A stretch of 64,000 nucleotides of DNA. Source: Branchiostoma floridae (Eukaryota > Chordata > Leptocardii > Amphioxiformes > Branchiostomatidae). Shown here in pieces: positions 1 to 12,700 of the stretch; position 1 is the stretch's first letter, and every line of letters starts with the position of its first letter. The DNA is taken from contig NC_049991.1 in NCBI RefSeq assembly GCF_000003815.2, forward strand, positions 5,832,666 to 5,896,665, given 5' to 3'. Made by a program: the position numbers and the translations under genes. The notes under the pieces are model-generated. The model was given only the letters and a program-made list of their open reading frames with translations. It searched no databases and was not told the origin of the DNA.

Positions 1-1510
1 GATATGCCAACGGTGCATTAGTAGGCTCGGCTATCAGTTTATTAACCTCTATAAAACGTAAACATTCTATACAACCTATTTTTACCATATAATCTAAATC
101 TAACCAATGAAATCAACATTTACGGCCCTGAGACTTAGTTGTTGATGAGATGACCATTGAATTTACAGCAAAAACAGTGCCAGAAATGTCAGGGCGTTAT
201 TTGAGGTCGCTGAACTCACATGTATAATTGACATGCATGCATGACCTCCAACAAGGTCATAACATTTGAGATATTTTAGCCATAGCCAGCACATCGGAAG
301 CATGTACTTTGGTGGCGATTAATACTTTTTCATATGCTTTAGATTGAAACTTTGAAAAAAGGAATTTAAAGATCAACAAGATGTGTCTTGTGTGCAAGGG
401 GTATCTCATGTCATAGACCTTTTGTTGGTATTTTAATTAACAGCGTAACAACAATTGGCTTGATGCCTTAGGGGTCGTTGTGCCATCCACCTTTTGGTAA
501 TGAGGTGCGACAGAAGCTGTTCGGTAACTTTAGGGGGCGAATATCTGAAAAGGTCTTGTCACTTGACAAACAGTGAGCTTGTCCTGTCTTCTTTTTTTCT
601 AAAGGTTGGACATTTCTGTCTTTTCTATATAGATAATAGTTTGAAAATGTAGAGCTAGTAATGTAAAATAAAGTAATGTTAATTAAGTCGTGGCCTAAGG
701 ACACACAGAGAGATTTAGGTTCTGTTCTGCTGCAAAAATAAGGTAGTTTAGCCTTAATGTAAGATAAGTAATGTTTATCTAATCTTGCTTTTTCCCTTTT
801 TTTCACCAGGGCATCCACCAGTACCCTCCCCCTGTAACCGGTATTGGACAGTTATTGTGTGTATTAAACGTATGGCTAGCATACAGGAGGTACTATAGCA
901 AGGAGTTGCGAGAGGTCGATATGTTGGCGATTGTTGACATGTTCAGTTGGAGCCTGTTTACCCCCAGTGCAGTCTTCAGTATCTCACTCATACTCGTATC
1001 TTTATCTATCAATACATTTATCTACCTTAGTCTGGCTGTCTGTCTCTGTCTCTTTCTTCCTCTCTCTGTCACTCACTCACTCACTCACTCACTCACTCAC
1101 TCACTCACTCACTCACTCACTCACTCACCCACACACTCACTCACTCACTTACTCACTCAGTCACTCCCTCCCTCACTCACTCACTCACTCACTCTCGCTG
1201 TATCTATCTCTTAATTTTGTCCAATATTTCTGGTCCAATATTTTCAAAATAAAAACAACGGTTAGTACGTTTTTTTTCCGTGTTATATTTGATAGGGGTT
1301 GGTGGTGTTTTGTGTTTGGCAGCTTTTCTCTTAGATAATGTGTCATTGATTTTTACTTGTATGTTCTACATTTAACGATGTTATAATTTAGTCAGAGATA
1401 ACTAAAGAAACGGCTTCGGAGACTGGTCTGAATTCTGCTTCAAGTACATTTCGACAAGTTGTTTTTTTGTCTCAGATGTGCACAAGCGCAAATCGTAAAA
1501 GTAGCTAGAT
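1..1510. repeat. segmental duplication, copy A (non-coding)
   Basis: This stretch is related along much of its length to 1511-3740. The pair TATCAGTTTATTAACCTCTA (about 30) and its relative near 1546 open the two copies. The sequence CAAAAACAGTGCCAGAAATG at about 165 matches 3065-3085, and GACAGAAGCTGTTCGGTAAC at about 509 recurs at about 3468. Copy A holds only one diverged unit of the 28-bp repeat that is expanded in copy B (about 123-160). Short open frames here have no recognisable protein similarity. Confidence 0.7.
1064..1197. repeat. (CACT)n microsatellite
   Basis: About 130 bases of CACT/TCAC tetranucleotides with a few interruptions. Open frames through it read as Ser/Leu/Thr/His repeats and are not taken as genes. 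Confidence 0.95.
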
Positions 1511-3740
1511 TGGATGCGTGATATAGCCTCGGGATGTCGGTTGGTTATCAGTTCATTAACCTCTAAAAACATTTTTTTTTTACAAGTTGAACCTACTTTT
1601 TACTATCGAATCTGTGCCAAACATTACTCAAAGTTTCCCATTCCTTTTTTTAAAATTTCGTGCAATTATGACATGGCTTCTTCACAGAAAAGAAAAATGT
1701 CTTTGCGATTAAATTGACCAAAACTAATTTTGGTTTGGGCGGAACAGTTACTCCCAGTGTCTTTTATTCGTCTCTGGGTGTCTAAAGTTCCACATGATTA
1801 ATTGATCCCCCTATAGAAGGTACATGTTAGAACTTACATCTTATACGTTAAATCCTATTCACAGTATGCTGCGTTATACATGTAGACATCTGGTGGCTTC
1901 ACTTTGAAATATGTTCCTTGAATACAAAAAGAAAGGTCTAGTCTAATATTCTGATTAAGAGAAAAAATAATACGTGGCCGGAACTTCGGAATAGTTACCA
2001 GGCTCGTACTACACGGTCAATTTTACAGCCCCTTTGTGCCAATGTGATTCTTACCACAGTGTTTTTTTTAAACGTTTTCGAAAATTTGGCGTAAAAACCT
2101 AGAAAATGACATCAACCCTTTTGCGACCCTTAGACAGGCTTGTTAATGAAATGGCCCTGAGACAGCGTTGTTAATGAAATGGTCCTGAGACAGACTTGTT
2201 AATGAAATGGCGCTGAGGCAGAGTTGTTAATGAAATGGCCCTGAGACAGACTTGTTAATGAAATGGCCCTGAGACAGACTTGTTAATGAAATAGCCCTGA
2301 GACGGACTTGTTAATGAAATGGCCATGAGACAGACTTGTTAATGAAATGGCCCTGAGACAGACTTGATAATAAAATGGCCCTGAGACAGACTTGTTAATG
2401 AAATGGCCCTGAGACAGAGTTGTTAATGAAATGGCCCTGAGACAGACTTGTTAATGAAATGGCCATGAGACAGAGTTGTTAATGAAATGGTCCTGAGACA
2501 GAGTTGTTAATGCAATGACCCTGAGGCAGAGTTGTTAATGAAATGGCCCTGAGACAGAGTTGTTAATGAAATGGCCCTGAGGCAGAGTTGTTAATGAAAT
2601 GGCCCTAAGACAGAGTTCTTAATGAAATGGCCCTGAGACAGAGTTGTTAATGAAATGGCCCTGAGGCAGAGTTGTTAATGAAATGGCCCTAAGACAGAGT
2701 TCTTAATGAAATGGCCCTGAGACAGAGTTGTTAATGAAATGGTCCTGAGACAGAGTTGTTAATGCAATGGCCCTGACGTACAGTTGTTAATGAAATGGCC
2801 CTGAGGCAGAGTTGTTAATGAAATGGCCCTGAGACAGAGTTGTTAATGAAATGGCCCTAAGACAGAGTTCTTAATGAAATGGCCCTGAGACAGATTGTTA
2901 ATGAAATGGCCCTGAGACAGAGTTGTTAATGAAATGGCCCTAAGACAGAGTTGTTAATGAAATGGCCCTGAGACAGAGTTCTTAATGAAATGGCTTTGAG
3001 ACAGAGTTCTTAATGAAATGGCTTTGAGAAGACAGAGTTCTTAATGAAATGACCCTTGGATTTACAACGAAAACAGTGCCAAAATGTCAGGGACATAGTT
3101 CAGTGGTTGCCGTACTCATAGTATTTACCTTTAGAAAATGGCCTAATATGCATGCTTTTTGCTTGTTTTCTGTGTCAGGATGGACGGAATACAGAAAAAA
3201 TAATAATGCACAGTATAAGTAAGAAGCGAGAATGAAAACAAATAGCAGAAAAAAGATTACTGTTGTTTACATTTGCACTCAAACCGTCTCTTCTAGTCAG
3301 TGTCAGCACATTGGAAGCATATAATTTTTGAGGCAATATTTTAATAATATTGTTATGTTTCATTTTGTTGAAAGTTTTGAAAGTTTGGAAAGAGGTAATT
3401 GTGGTTTGACGCCTTAGAGTGATTTGACACCTTTTGCTAATATTTCATGTCCAATTCAAGCATTGCGACAGAAGCTGTTCGGTAACTTTAGGGGGGCGTA
3501 TCTCTGAAAAGTATTTGCCCCTGACCAACCGTGATCGAGCTTGTCCTCTCTGCTTTTTCTGAAGGTTGGACATTTCTGTTGTCTTTATTATACAAACGTT
3601 GGATTTGAATGCTGACTTAATTCTGATTAAGTCATAGCCTACAGACAAAGGGGCAGTCGGGTCTATTGCTACAAAGATAAGGTAGTTTTCCCCTTAAAAG
3701 GAAGGTAAGAGATCTTTACATGTTAATTACCTTTGTCCTT
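1511..3740. repeat. segmental duplication, copy B (non-coding)
   Basis: Second copy of the 1-1510 segment. It aligns in patches at its start (1515-1640), just after the 28-bp array (3056-3130) and in the 3400-3600 stretch. It is longer than copy A because of the array at 2131-3057 and about 480 extra bases before it. No gene is seen. Confidence 0.65.
2131..3057. repeat. 28-bp minisatellite, about 33 copies
   Basis: Tandem array whose unit contains GTTAATGAAATGGCCCTGAG followed by ACAGAGTT. Variants (ACAGACTT, GGCAGAGTT, CCTAAGAC, GTTCTTAAT) recur in blocks, for example a repeated higher-order run at about 2570-2700. This suggests growth by unequal exchange of multi-unit blocks. The last units (from about 2960) carry GCTTTGAG variants, as expected at an array edge. 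Confidence 0.95.
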
Positions 3741-3782
3741 TGCCAGAATGGCTAAGGTTATGTTTTAGGTTTTTTTTTGTGT

Positions 3783-3785
<3 letters not shown>

Positions 3786-3850
<65 letters not shown>
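3786..3850. repeat. (TG)n microsatellite
   Basis: About 32 uninterrupted TG dinucleotides. Confidence 0.97.
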
Positions 3851-3852
<2 letters not shown>

Positions 3853-3926
3853 AGCATAACTAAAGAAGCATTGGATGGATCCTAATGATATTTGGTAGGG
3901 GTCGGGAAAACGAAGGTCGAGTTCGA

Positions 3927-4243
3927 TCATCATCATCATCGCGGGCTGCTTGCCCGGACCAAGTCCACCCTCTCCTTCCAGACGTCTCTGTCCCCCATAG
4001 CGTTCTTTAGGTCTTCGACCCGAAGCCTCAGATCACGGGCAAGCTGGTCTATGTAGGTTAGTCGAGGTCACCCTGCATGTGTATACCCGTGTGCTGGCTT
4101 CCACAGTATGAGTTCACTTGCAAGCTCTGCTTTGTTTCTAAAACAATGGCCGGCAAATCTGCTTTGTGTCTAAAACAATGCCCGGCAAATCTGGTCCTAC
4201 GCTCCCTGATGATGATTGATATGGCAGGAATATTGCCATACAA
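3927..4243 (-). mobile_element. non-LTR retrotransposon 3' end (ORF2 C-terminus), degenerate
   Basis: On the minus strand, about 4215-4243 encodes RERRTRFAGHCFRHK, a stretch typical of the extreme C-terminus of animal LINE ORF2 proteins. After frameshifts come ELILWKPAHG and then LTYIDQLARDLRLR, ending in a TGA at 3936-3938. The stop runs into a (TGA)n tail, the kind of microsatellite end seen in several LINE clades. A 32-bp direct duplication at about 4124-4190 (the TCTAAAACAATG segment) disrupts the frame. It is a dead 5'-truncated copy; the clade cannot be named from this fragment. Confidence 0.8.
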
Positions 4244-4379
4244 CTGTTCCTTGGTAGGATCAAGTTCGATAATGGGATCCTAGTGGCTTGCTAAGGTACT
4301 GCAGATGAAACTCATTTTTCTATATCTCGTGTTCTAGACATGCTGTGGTCATGATTTTTGAGTGATATATTCCTTGGGG

Positions 4380-5430
4380 CAGAGAGTAAGCGATGTGAGT
4401 TTGGGCCCCCTAACGGCTTTTTTGGAATTGCAGGCGCCGGTTTCCTTTCAAACTTTGGACGAGAATAACTCTACAACGTGTTGACGGATCTTCGTGATTT
4501 TTGGCATGTAGATAGAATGAGGTTGACTTACATAATGAGATACTCATTATGCAAAGCAACAGCTAATTTGCATAATTAATGAGGCAAGTTTTTAAATCCA
4601 CTGCATTCCATGATAGGACTTTTAAACTTGTCGCATATGTAGCTGGGAAGGAGTGTCAATAGATATCAATTATGCAAATGATGACCTCATTTACATAATT
4701 AATGAGAAAATATGAACATGTCGACGGAACATCATGATGTTTGGTATGTGGGTAGCGTAATTGATACCCATAATGACATGCCAATTATGCAAATCAACAG
4801 CTAATTTGCATATTTAATAAGGACATTTTTATTAATCCGCTACATTCCATGATAGGACTTTAAAACTTGTCACATATGTAGATGAGAAAGAGAGAAATGT
4901 CAATACATATTTATCATGCAAATGGGGACCTCATTTGCATAATTAATGAAAAAAATGAACGTATTGCTTAAATAATGTGATACTTATTATGCAAATACAT
5001 AACTAATTTGCATAATTGATTTGGAAAAGTTCATAAATCCACTGCATTCCATTATACAGTAGTACTTTCAAAGTTGTCACACATGTATCTGAGAAAGAGG
5101 GAAGAGAGTAAGAGGTGTATTTAAAGACTGAAAAAAATTGAAAGAGAATAAGTCAAGAATGGATCAAAGGATCATGATGATTTTTGGTATGCTGATAGCT
5201 TAAGTAGTGCTTGATAAAATTTGATATCAATTTAATGTAGCTTGGGATCTAATTTGCATTATCAATGCCGAAATATTATAAACCAACTCCAAGCATATAA
5301 TTATGAAGTAAAATGACATGAGTAACGCATTTGTCTACAGACATCATTGTACATAACAATCCTGGATTATTTGGCAAAGGTATGTGTTTGTGCAACTCTA
5401 GCTACATAATATTTTCATTTTCCCCCTTTT
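4380..5430 (+). repeat. dispersed intronic-type repeat, copy 1
   Basis: Contains the hallmarks GGGCCCCCTAACG, GATTTTTGGCATGTAGATAG and ATTTGCATAATTAATGAG, the last partly reiterated inside the copy. It ends with a TTTGTCTACAGACATC segment followed by TTTGGCAAAGGTATG. The same signatures occur at 7448-8240, at 12963-14110 and, reversed, at 52840-53800. No coding capacity. Confidence 0.7.
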
Positions 5431-5528
5431 TGCCAAAGTTTATTAAGTTTTAAAACATATGGCTAGCACACAGAGGGCACAGTAGAGAGTAGCTCACAAG
5501 TTGGCAAGTAAGTATGCGGGCGACTGTT

Positions 5529-6120
5529 AACCCTATTCAGACCGGGCTTTTTTTGACGTAAAAAGGACGTCATAAAATGACGTCATGCACATCTAAGAAA
5601 CCAGTTGGGCTCCGCCATATTATATCCACCACCTTCAATTTTTATAAATACTTTTTTTGCAACAAATAATCGCAAAAGGCAATGGGAATAGACTACATTT
5701 ATTTATTTAGATGTTTTTTTGAGGAAAAAATACCAGGTAGTTACAAATTTTAAGGGATAATTAGCTTGTTATCTTTTATCTGGCCATACGGTCCGCCATC
5801 TTGGATTTTTGGCTGATGACGTCATTAAATTAGCATAATTTGTCCATCAATATAAGTAAGAAAGATATGCTAAATTACATTCATTTTGTAACAAAATAGC
5901 AGTAATACAGCAAATAAACGTAAAAAAATACATCGTAGAACAGAAATTATCGATTTTTGGCAAAACTGCCCGTCAACAAACGGTTGCCATGGCAATAGAA
6001 AAATATGTAAAAATGTGTCAAATTTCATTAAATTGTTGCTAACAATATTTTAGGAAAACTCACCAAATTTGGTTGCTCTAGCGTAAGCTGTTCTGGCGTT
6101 ATAGGACATCAAACCTGGCG
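5529..6120 (+). mobile_element. MITE-like element, CCTATTCAGACCGGGC family, copy 1
   Basis: Begins with AACCCTATTCAGACCGGGC followed by a T-run and GACGT motifs. Shares GACGTCATGCAYATCTAAGA and ACCAGTTG with 21760-21800 and 41975-42012, and the ACCAAATTTGGT..GCTCTAGCG region with 48180-48215. The right terminus is not clear. Non-coding; interpreted as a non-autonomous DNA transposon. Confidence 0.55.
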
Positions 6121-6550
6121 CTGGCCTCTTAATTGTCTCTCTGTAGAGAAACAAATATTATATATATAAAGCTACTGTTCTTTAGTGCCTCACACCTTAT
6201 TGTGATATTTTCACAGTACCCCTGTCACATTATCCACGATCTTCAGGCGTATCGATGGAAGATCGGCCATATTTAAGATCGACAGAGGGTTGCTCGTATT
6301 TTCACCAGAAAACTGCCCCTGCCACATAAAAGCCTTAATTTGTACATTGTACAATTAATGTCTAATAAAGTTGTTATTATCAGTGAGGCTCGGACGATTG
6401 CCGCAGAATCGTCGTCCGATCGATTTTCGCCAAATGTGATAGGAGTATAATTAGACAATCATTGAATTGCAGAAAAACGTAGGCGCACAGTCAGACTGGT
6501 TAGCACATTCTAACTGTTGTCATTCTACTTTTTCAGTCATCGCTTTCAGT

Positions 6551-6675
6551 TCAGTTGAGGTCATCCTTCCGGTGACACAATAAAATTCCTCCAGGCGGCT
6601 CTGTCCCGCATGACAGACAGGAGGTCTCCGTCTTGGAGGCCAACAACCTCCTCAATCACCCTCCTCATCGCTTTA
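6551..6675 (-). mobile_element. second LINE 3' end, just upstream of the oxidase gene
   Basis: The minus strand reads MRRVIEEVVGLQDGDLLSVM followed by RDRAAWRNFIVSPEG and a TGA at 6561-6563. This is the usual closing segment of non-LTR retrotransposon ORF2 (…DRAAWR…). A TGACCTCAACTGAACTGA tail follows. Its 5' side ends about 30 bp before the ATG at 6706 of the plus-strand oxidase gene, so the oxidase promoter or 5' UTR probably overlaps this remnant. Confidence 0.75.
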
Positions 6676-6705
6676 TTGTGTTAAAAAAATAAAGTAGTCA
6701 CCATC

Positions 6706-9700
6706 ATGGCTGCGGCGATTGACATCGACCGATATGTCGACGTGCTGATCGTCGGGACCGGGCCGGTGGGTGCTACCTTCGCCCGTGAGTTAACTGACGA
6801 AAGGGACTTGACTGTCCTTATGGTCGACAGCGGAGCCCAGTTGTCCAAAACACCAGGGGAGCATCTCAAGGTAACTGGATAACTTTACTGTTGGCTTTCT
6901 TTGGTAACCATCTTTAACTGCCTAAATGTAGCAGTGACTAATAAACTATAGTACTTAACAGACTACGTGGATATAATATTCCGTTGCATTGGAAAAGAAA
7001 GTTAGCAACATGATCTGGCTCTTCTGAGCATTTCTCATTGCACACTTTTATTTTATTGCTTTTAAAGACTTTTACGTTGTGCAAGCAAGTTTATGTCAAT
7101 GACATTGGTTATACAAAATAATGATTATTTATTTCTAAAAGGGCACGGAAAACTTATTTGAAACATTTGTGTCAGAATCGATGACGTGACTTTCAGAATA
7201 CATTGCTTATGCATTGGAAGATCAAGCCTTAGTCTTTAGACGATGACAACTTTTCCTTTTCGCAGAATTCTTTCCTCTATCAGCGGGACATGAATCTCTT
7301 CGCCCATGTGATTGAGTCGCACCTGGAGCCTGTGTCTGTTCCTACCAATCATTCACCCGTACTGACTCCGGACCCCGGGGCCGGTAACTACCAACGGTAA
7401 ATAGACGTTAATGATGGACATCTATTTTACCTTACCTTTTTGCCTCCATGAAATGTCATGGAGGTTATATTTTCAGTAGCATTTGTCTGTATGTGTACAA
7501 GATAACTCAACAACGGCTGGTTGGATTGATTTCATACTTGGTGTGTTTGAGGGGTGCGATAAAAGATGGAAGTGATACGATTTTGGGCCCCCTAGCGAGT
7601 TCCCTTGGTACTACAGCGCAACTTCTGGTTTTGCTATCTTGTGCTCTGAAGAAGCTATGGTCACGAATTCTAAGTATTTAATAGCTCTTGTGCTCAGTAA
7701 TAAGTGACATAAGTTTGGGCCCCCTAGCGACTGGTTTTGGGATAGCAGTTGCATTTTTGTCAAAAATGTTTGAAGTGGATAACTCAAAAACGGAACAACG
7801 AATTTTTATGATTTTTGGTATATAGGTACCTTATACAAAGTTTTACAAAACTAAATACTAATAGTGCAGAATTAGATTACATTTGTATAAATATTAGAAT
7901 AATCTATCATAGCCATTTTTCAATGTATATCTTGTCCTGGACATGAAATGGTCATGACATTTGGGTGGTAGATAGCATTCAGCGTCACGGCAAAGTGGAG
8001 CAAGTTTCAGCCCCAATCATTTAAATTTGGAACTTTAGGGGCGCTCTGTCAAGACATTCCAAAGAGACTGATTGCCCAAAGGAAAAACAGATTGGCATCA
8101 CTTTTAGCATATAGGTAGCTTGGACAAAGATGCACACAATGAATGATTAGTGATATACATGTTATGCAAATAGGACTTAACTGCATAATTAATTAGGATT
8201 TTTTATAACAATTGTTATCCAACAGTTTGTGTGTTGAGTGTTCGCGCCTATATCTCTAGATCTATGTAGCGTTTGCCGCATGCGTATGGGGTTTGGCACG
8301 TCGCCTGTAGTCAGTAGTGAAATGATGCACGTTCCTTTCTTTTCGCCGTATCTTTTGTTATAATCGATGTAAAAATATTAGAAATCACCCCTATATATCA
8401 CCCATGTCCAGTATCAGGGTGAAATGCACGAAGTTGTCCTAAGTTAAGTTAGATGGCAGAAGTTGTTTAAAGTTGTCCGAAGTTGTTCGAAGTTATGACG
8501 TCATCCTAACCATTGCGTCATCCTAACTTTGGACAGTCAGCCGGGTGGTGTACGGAGTTGTCCGAAGTTGTTCGAAGTTATGACGTCATCCTAACCATTA
8601 CGTCATTCTAACTTTGGACAGTCAGCCGGGTGGTGTACGAAGTTGTCCGAAGTTGTCCGAAGTTATGACGCCATCTTAACCATTACGTCATCCTAACTTT
8701 GGACAGTCAGCCGGGTGATGCACGAAGTTTTCCGAAGTTTTCCGAAGTCATGACGTCATCCTAACCATTACGTCATCCTAACTTTGGACAGTCAGCCGGG
8801 TGATGTACGAAGTTGTCCGAAGTTGTCCGAAGTTATGACGTCATCCTAACCATTACGTCATCCTAACTCTGGACAGTCAGCCAGTTGATGTACGAAGTTG
8901 TCCGAAGTTGTCCGAAGTTATGACGTCATCTTAACCATTACGTCATCCTAACTTTGGACAGTCAGCCGGGTGGTGTACGAAGTTGTTCGAAGTTGAACAA
9001 AGTTATGACGTCATCTTAACCATGACGTCTACAAACTTTTTCCAGCCAAGAGGAAGGTGTCTACAAGTGTACGAACATTTATCTTACTCAGAATAGTGGT
9101 TAACGTTACTATTTATTTGACACAGAGTTCTCCTAATAAACTTTATGATGGAGTTCTGTTGTGTTCAAGAGAAGACAATCAACTTTAAGGTTTATGTCTA
9201 TCATAACCAGTAAATATGAAGAATCTTACCTAAATTAACACAACTTCTGAAAACTCTATGTAATGTGCAAATAACTGCGACTGTGAAATCGTACCATTAG
9301 GCTTCGCATGTCTATTTCTCTTTGACTGTTCGAACTTGAATTCGAATTCGAAACAAAAGGTTATCGAACCAAACTGTCACTTTTTTTATTTTATTTATGG
9401 AAGTACGCTTGGAATAAGCAACAAATTGTTTCTTACGTTACAAGAGGTATCCTTATACCACCGTCCACCCAATAAATATCCTGAGAGGAGGATGAGTTTT
9501 GCTGGGAAGACTAGAGGGATAGAGAAAAGAGGCGAGGCGCTACTCTTGGCGAATATAGATTCTTGCCACGACTACGTCCGCGCACTGATTGACAATCATC
9601 GTTATCTAGGAAAGGTCCCTGACGGCGAAAACAACAGTAGTGACCGTAGTCCTGATATTATTCGCGCTGTTTCGCGGAAGCAGAAGATGATGGTGGAATT

Positions 9701-12700
9701 ATTTTTACGACACAACAGAAAAGTAAGAGGCATAGGGGACTATATGTTGCTGTTAACAGAAAGGTAAGAGGCATAGGGGACTATATGTTGTTGTTGGGAC
9801 TATATGCCAGCCATCGTAGCTGCTATCTAAACCAGCGGCGCACTGCCGGCGCACTGCGGGCAGAAACTGTGCCCTACTACTATAACAATTGATGAAATTA
9901 CTTATACAATATTGGAAGTCCAGAAATCTGGACAAACATTTTTTAACATGCTGCAATTGGTGTAAAAAACAGGCTAATTACTTTCCGACTTCTAAAAGTG
10001 AACATAATAAGAAGTGGACATTGTAGGACATAATATTCAAAACGTAGGTGATTACATGTAATAGAGAGTTAGAAAAACTGGCGCTAACGTTCCCGATAGA
10101 CAAACTAGATAACCTAGAAATAGTATTAAAAGTTACGCAAATGAAAGCAAATAACAATAAGAACATTTACTGTAATAGTTTAAGTGTACTGAATGATGTC
10201 AGGTACATTGTATGTATATGCATTTATCTAGGGGGAATGTGGTTAAAGGAGTGAAAATAAATGAATCTTTTTACAACTTATAAGCATCGATTGTTATTGG
10301 TCTATTTGCATCTATTTTTTTCATTCGTGTATGTGCGTGTATGTTGTGTTTATTTTATGTTTGAAGCTTTCTATAACTAGCGGTATGTGCATGAAGTAAT
10401 TTTGGACAACTTTGTAATTTTGGCTAACATACCTTAGCCACTGTCCGGGGTAAAATGACATCACCCAACTTTGCACAACTTCGGACAACTTCGTACACTT
10501 GCCACCCTACCCTGCCTACTGTACGAAGTTAGATGACGTCACGTAACTTTGCACAACTTCGGACAACATCGTACACTTGCCACCCTACGCTGCTTACTGT
10601 ACGAAGTTAGATGACGTCACATAACTTTGCACAACTTCGGACAACTTCGTACACATGCCACCCTACCCTACCTATTGTACAAAGTTAGATGACGCCACGT
10701 AACTTTACACAACTTCGGACAACTTTGTACACTTGACACCCTACCCTGCCTACTGTACGAAGTTAGATGACGTCACGTACCTTTGCACAACTTCGGACAA
10801 CTTCGTACACATGCCACCCTACCCTACCTATTGTACAAAGTTAGATGACGTCACGTAACTTTGCACAACGTCGGACAACTTCGTACACTTGCCACCCTGC
10901 GGTGCCTACTGTACGAAGTTAGATGACGTCACGTAACTTTACACAACTTCGGACAACTTTGTACACTTGACAACCCACCCTGCCTACTGTACGAAGTTAG
11001 ATGACGTCACGTAACTTTGCACAACTTCGGACAACTTCGTACACATGCCACCCTACCATGCCTACTGTACTAAGTTAGATTACGTCATCCAATAAATGAT
11101 TTGACGTCATCTGTGACTCCCGAAATAGCCTCAAAGCCAGTAGGAAACGGTTGTAACTTCGTACAACTTCGTACACCCTAACTTCGTGCACTTCACCCTG
11201 ATACTGGACATAGCTCCTATATATAGGCGATATATTGAAACAGGCATCGTGGTTTCACCATTTATTAATCAGCTTATTTCCAAGCAAATAGTGAGGTTAT
11301 TTGTTATGCCAGTGAAAGCCTTCAACAGATGTCTTTTCTTTCTTGAACAGTTGACATCGTGGAGCAACTGTTTGGGGGAAGTTAGGCATGATCAACTGCG
11401 TCGACAGTGCTATGTTCTCACTTTCCATCAATCATCGTGACACTAGACGCGATCACTAGTCTTAAGGCCCTGTTACTTCATAGAATAGATGTAAACGTGC
11501 TATAGAACTGTACCTAATTTCAGTGCAAATGTTCCAACAGTTGCTGGACATGGCAAAGTTACAAGTCGGCCCACACAGGAGCTACTGGAGTAGGTTCATA
11601 AGCTGAAGCCATCTGTTCATGGCATAATGTTCGCCACTGAATAAGTCATAAGACCTGTTGATCGTAGCCTCGATTTATACTCATAAGAAACTTTTCAATC
11701 GGTCTTTCTATTGGGTGCAAAATTTGAATAGGAAACCTTATGGATATGTTTTCAAGATCATATCTATAAAATAACACGAACATCATTACATACAAGTCAT
11801 CATTAACAAACGTAAAATCTACAAAAAACACTGAATATTTCATGGAGGTATGAAATCGGTAGTTTCTGTCGTATTTTAGCACTACGAAGTATCAATCAGA
11901 ACGCAGCTCCTTCCCTCGCGGTAACAAGTATAAACAGAAACAAATATGAACAAAAACAGAACCTACATCACTTCGGGTAACATGCATTTTAAACTGTATT
12001 CAGAAAGATCGTTATTACTAGCCTGTATGGTTCATCGGATTGAATTACAATCAAACACTTTATACATGAATTTAAAATGAACATATGGAAGAGACTCAAG
12101 TCGTAAGATACATTTTCTCACAATCGGATAGACGCAGAAATGGCTAATGGCTAAACTCTGAATTACTTTCAGAACCATCCTAAACGGACAGAATCCTTTC
12201 CAGGACCCCGAGGAAAATCTGCCGGACATCGCGGTGTGCTACGCTGTGGGCGGGATGTCCACCCACTGGACCTGTGCAACTCCCCGTGCACACCCCACTG
12301 TGGAGCGCTGGGACGGGATAGAAGACGAGGAGTGGGACAGGCTGTACAGTCGTGCTGAGGAGCTCTACAAAACTAACCAGTAAGGGGTAATGACACAACG
12401 CACAGCATGTAGCGAACAGACCTCTATGAAATCACATGTTATGAAATTCGAAAAGCGCTCTGAAATTCGCAAGCGCACTACAGTTTGAACCACTGTATTC
12501 ATGAAAGCTAAAATCAGCCTGCAGGCCCCTTTTCAATGAGGTCATAGGACGGAGGCAAGAGTCAGACAAAATATTACTTGAACAGTTAGAATACTAGTTT
12601 TTTTTTTTTAGATTTTTGTTGGCGTTGGTAAACCTCTTCATTTGTTCAACCGAATTTACAGGACAGCTTTCGAGTGCTCTGTGCGCAACACCGCTGTTAA

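Larger units (their letters stand above)
8385..11235. mobile_element. foldback-like element with inverted minisatellite arms
   Basis: The left end (about 8403-8435) contains ATGTCCAGTATCAGGGTGAA then ATGCACGAAGTTG. The right end (about 11176-11212) contains the reverse complement. Inward of each end lies a minisatellite, and the two arrays are inverted homologues built from AAGTT, TGTCCGAAGTT and TGACGTCA. The 1.4-kb centre (9040-10440) is unique. The whole sits in intron 2 of the oxidase gene. The architecture recalls Drosophila FB/Galileo elements, whose long inverted repeats contain tandem repeats. No transposase is recognised. Target-site duplications could not be fixed because the inverted homology runs to the ends. 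Confidence 0.65.

Noticed and set aside
855-1338. Open frames of 119 and 135 codons
   Set aside because: They run through the (CACT)n microsatellite and encode only Leu/Thr/His/Ser repeats.
2131-3057. CRISPR-like array of 28-bp repeats
   Set aside because: Repeats are directly contiguous with no spacers.
3727-3939. 70-codon minus-strand frame with poly-His/Thr
   Set aside because: Produced by the (TG)n microsatellite.
8435-9015. CRISPR-like array
   Set aside because: Units of 85 bp with no unique spacers, in a eukaryotic context: a minisatellite.
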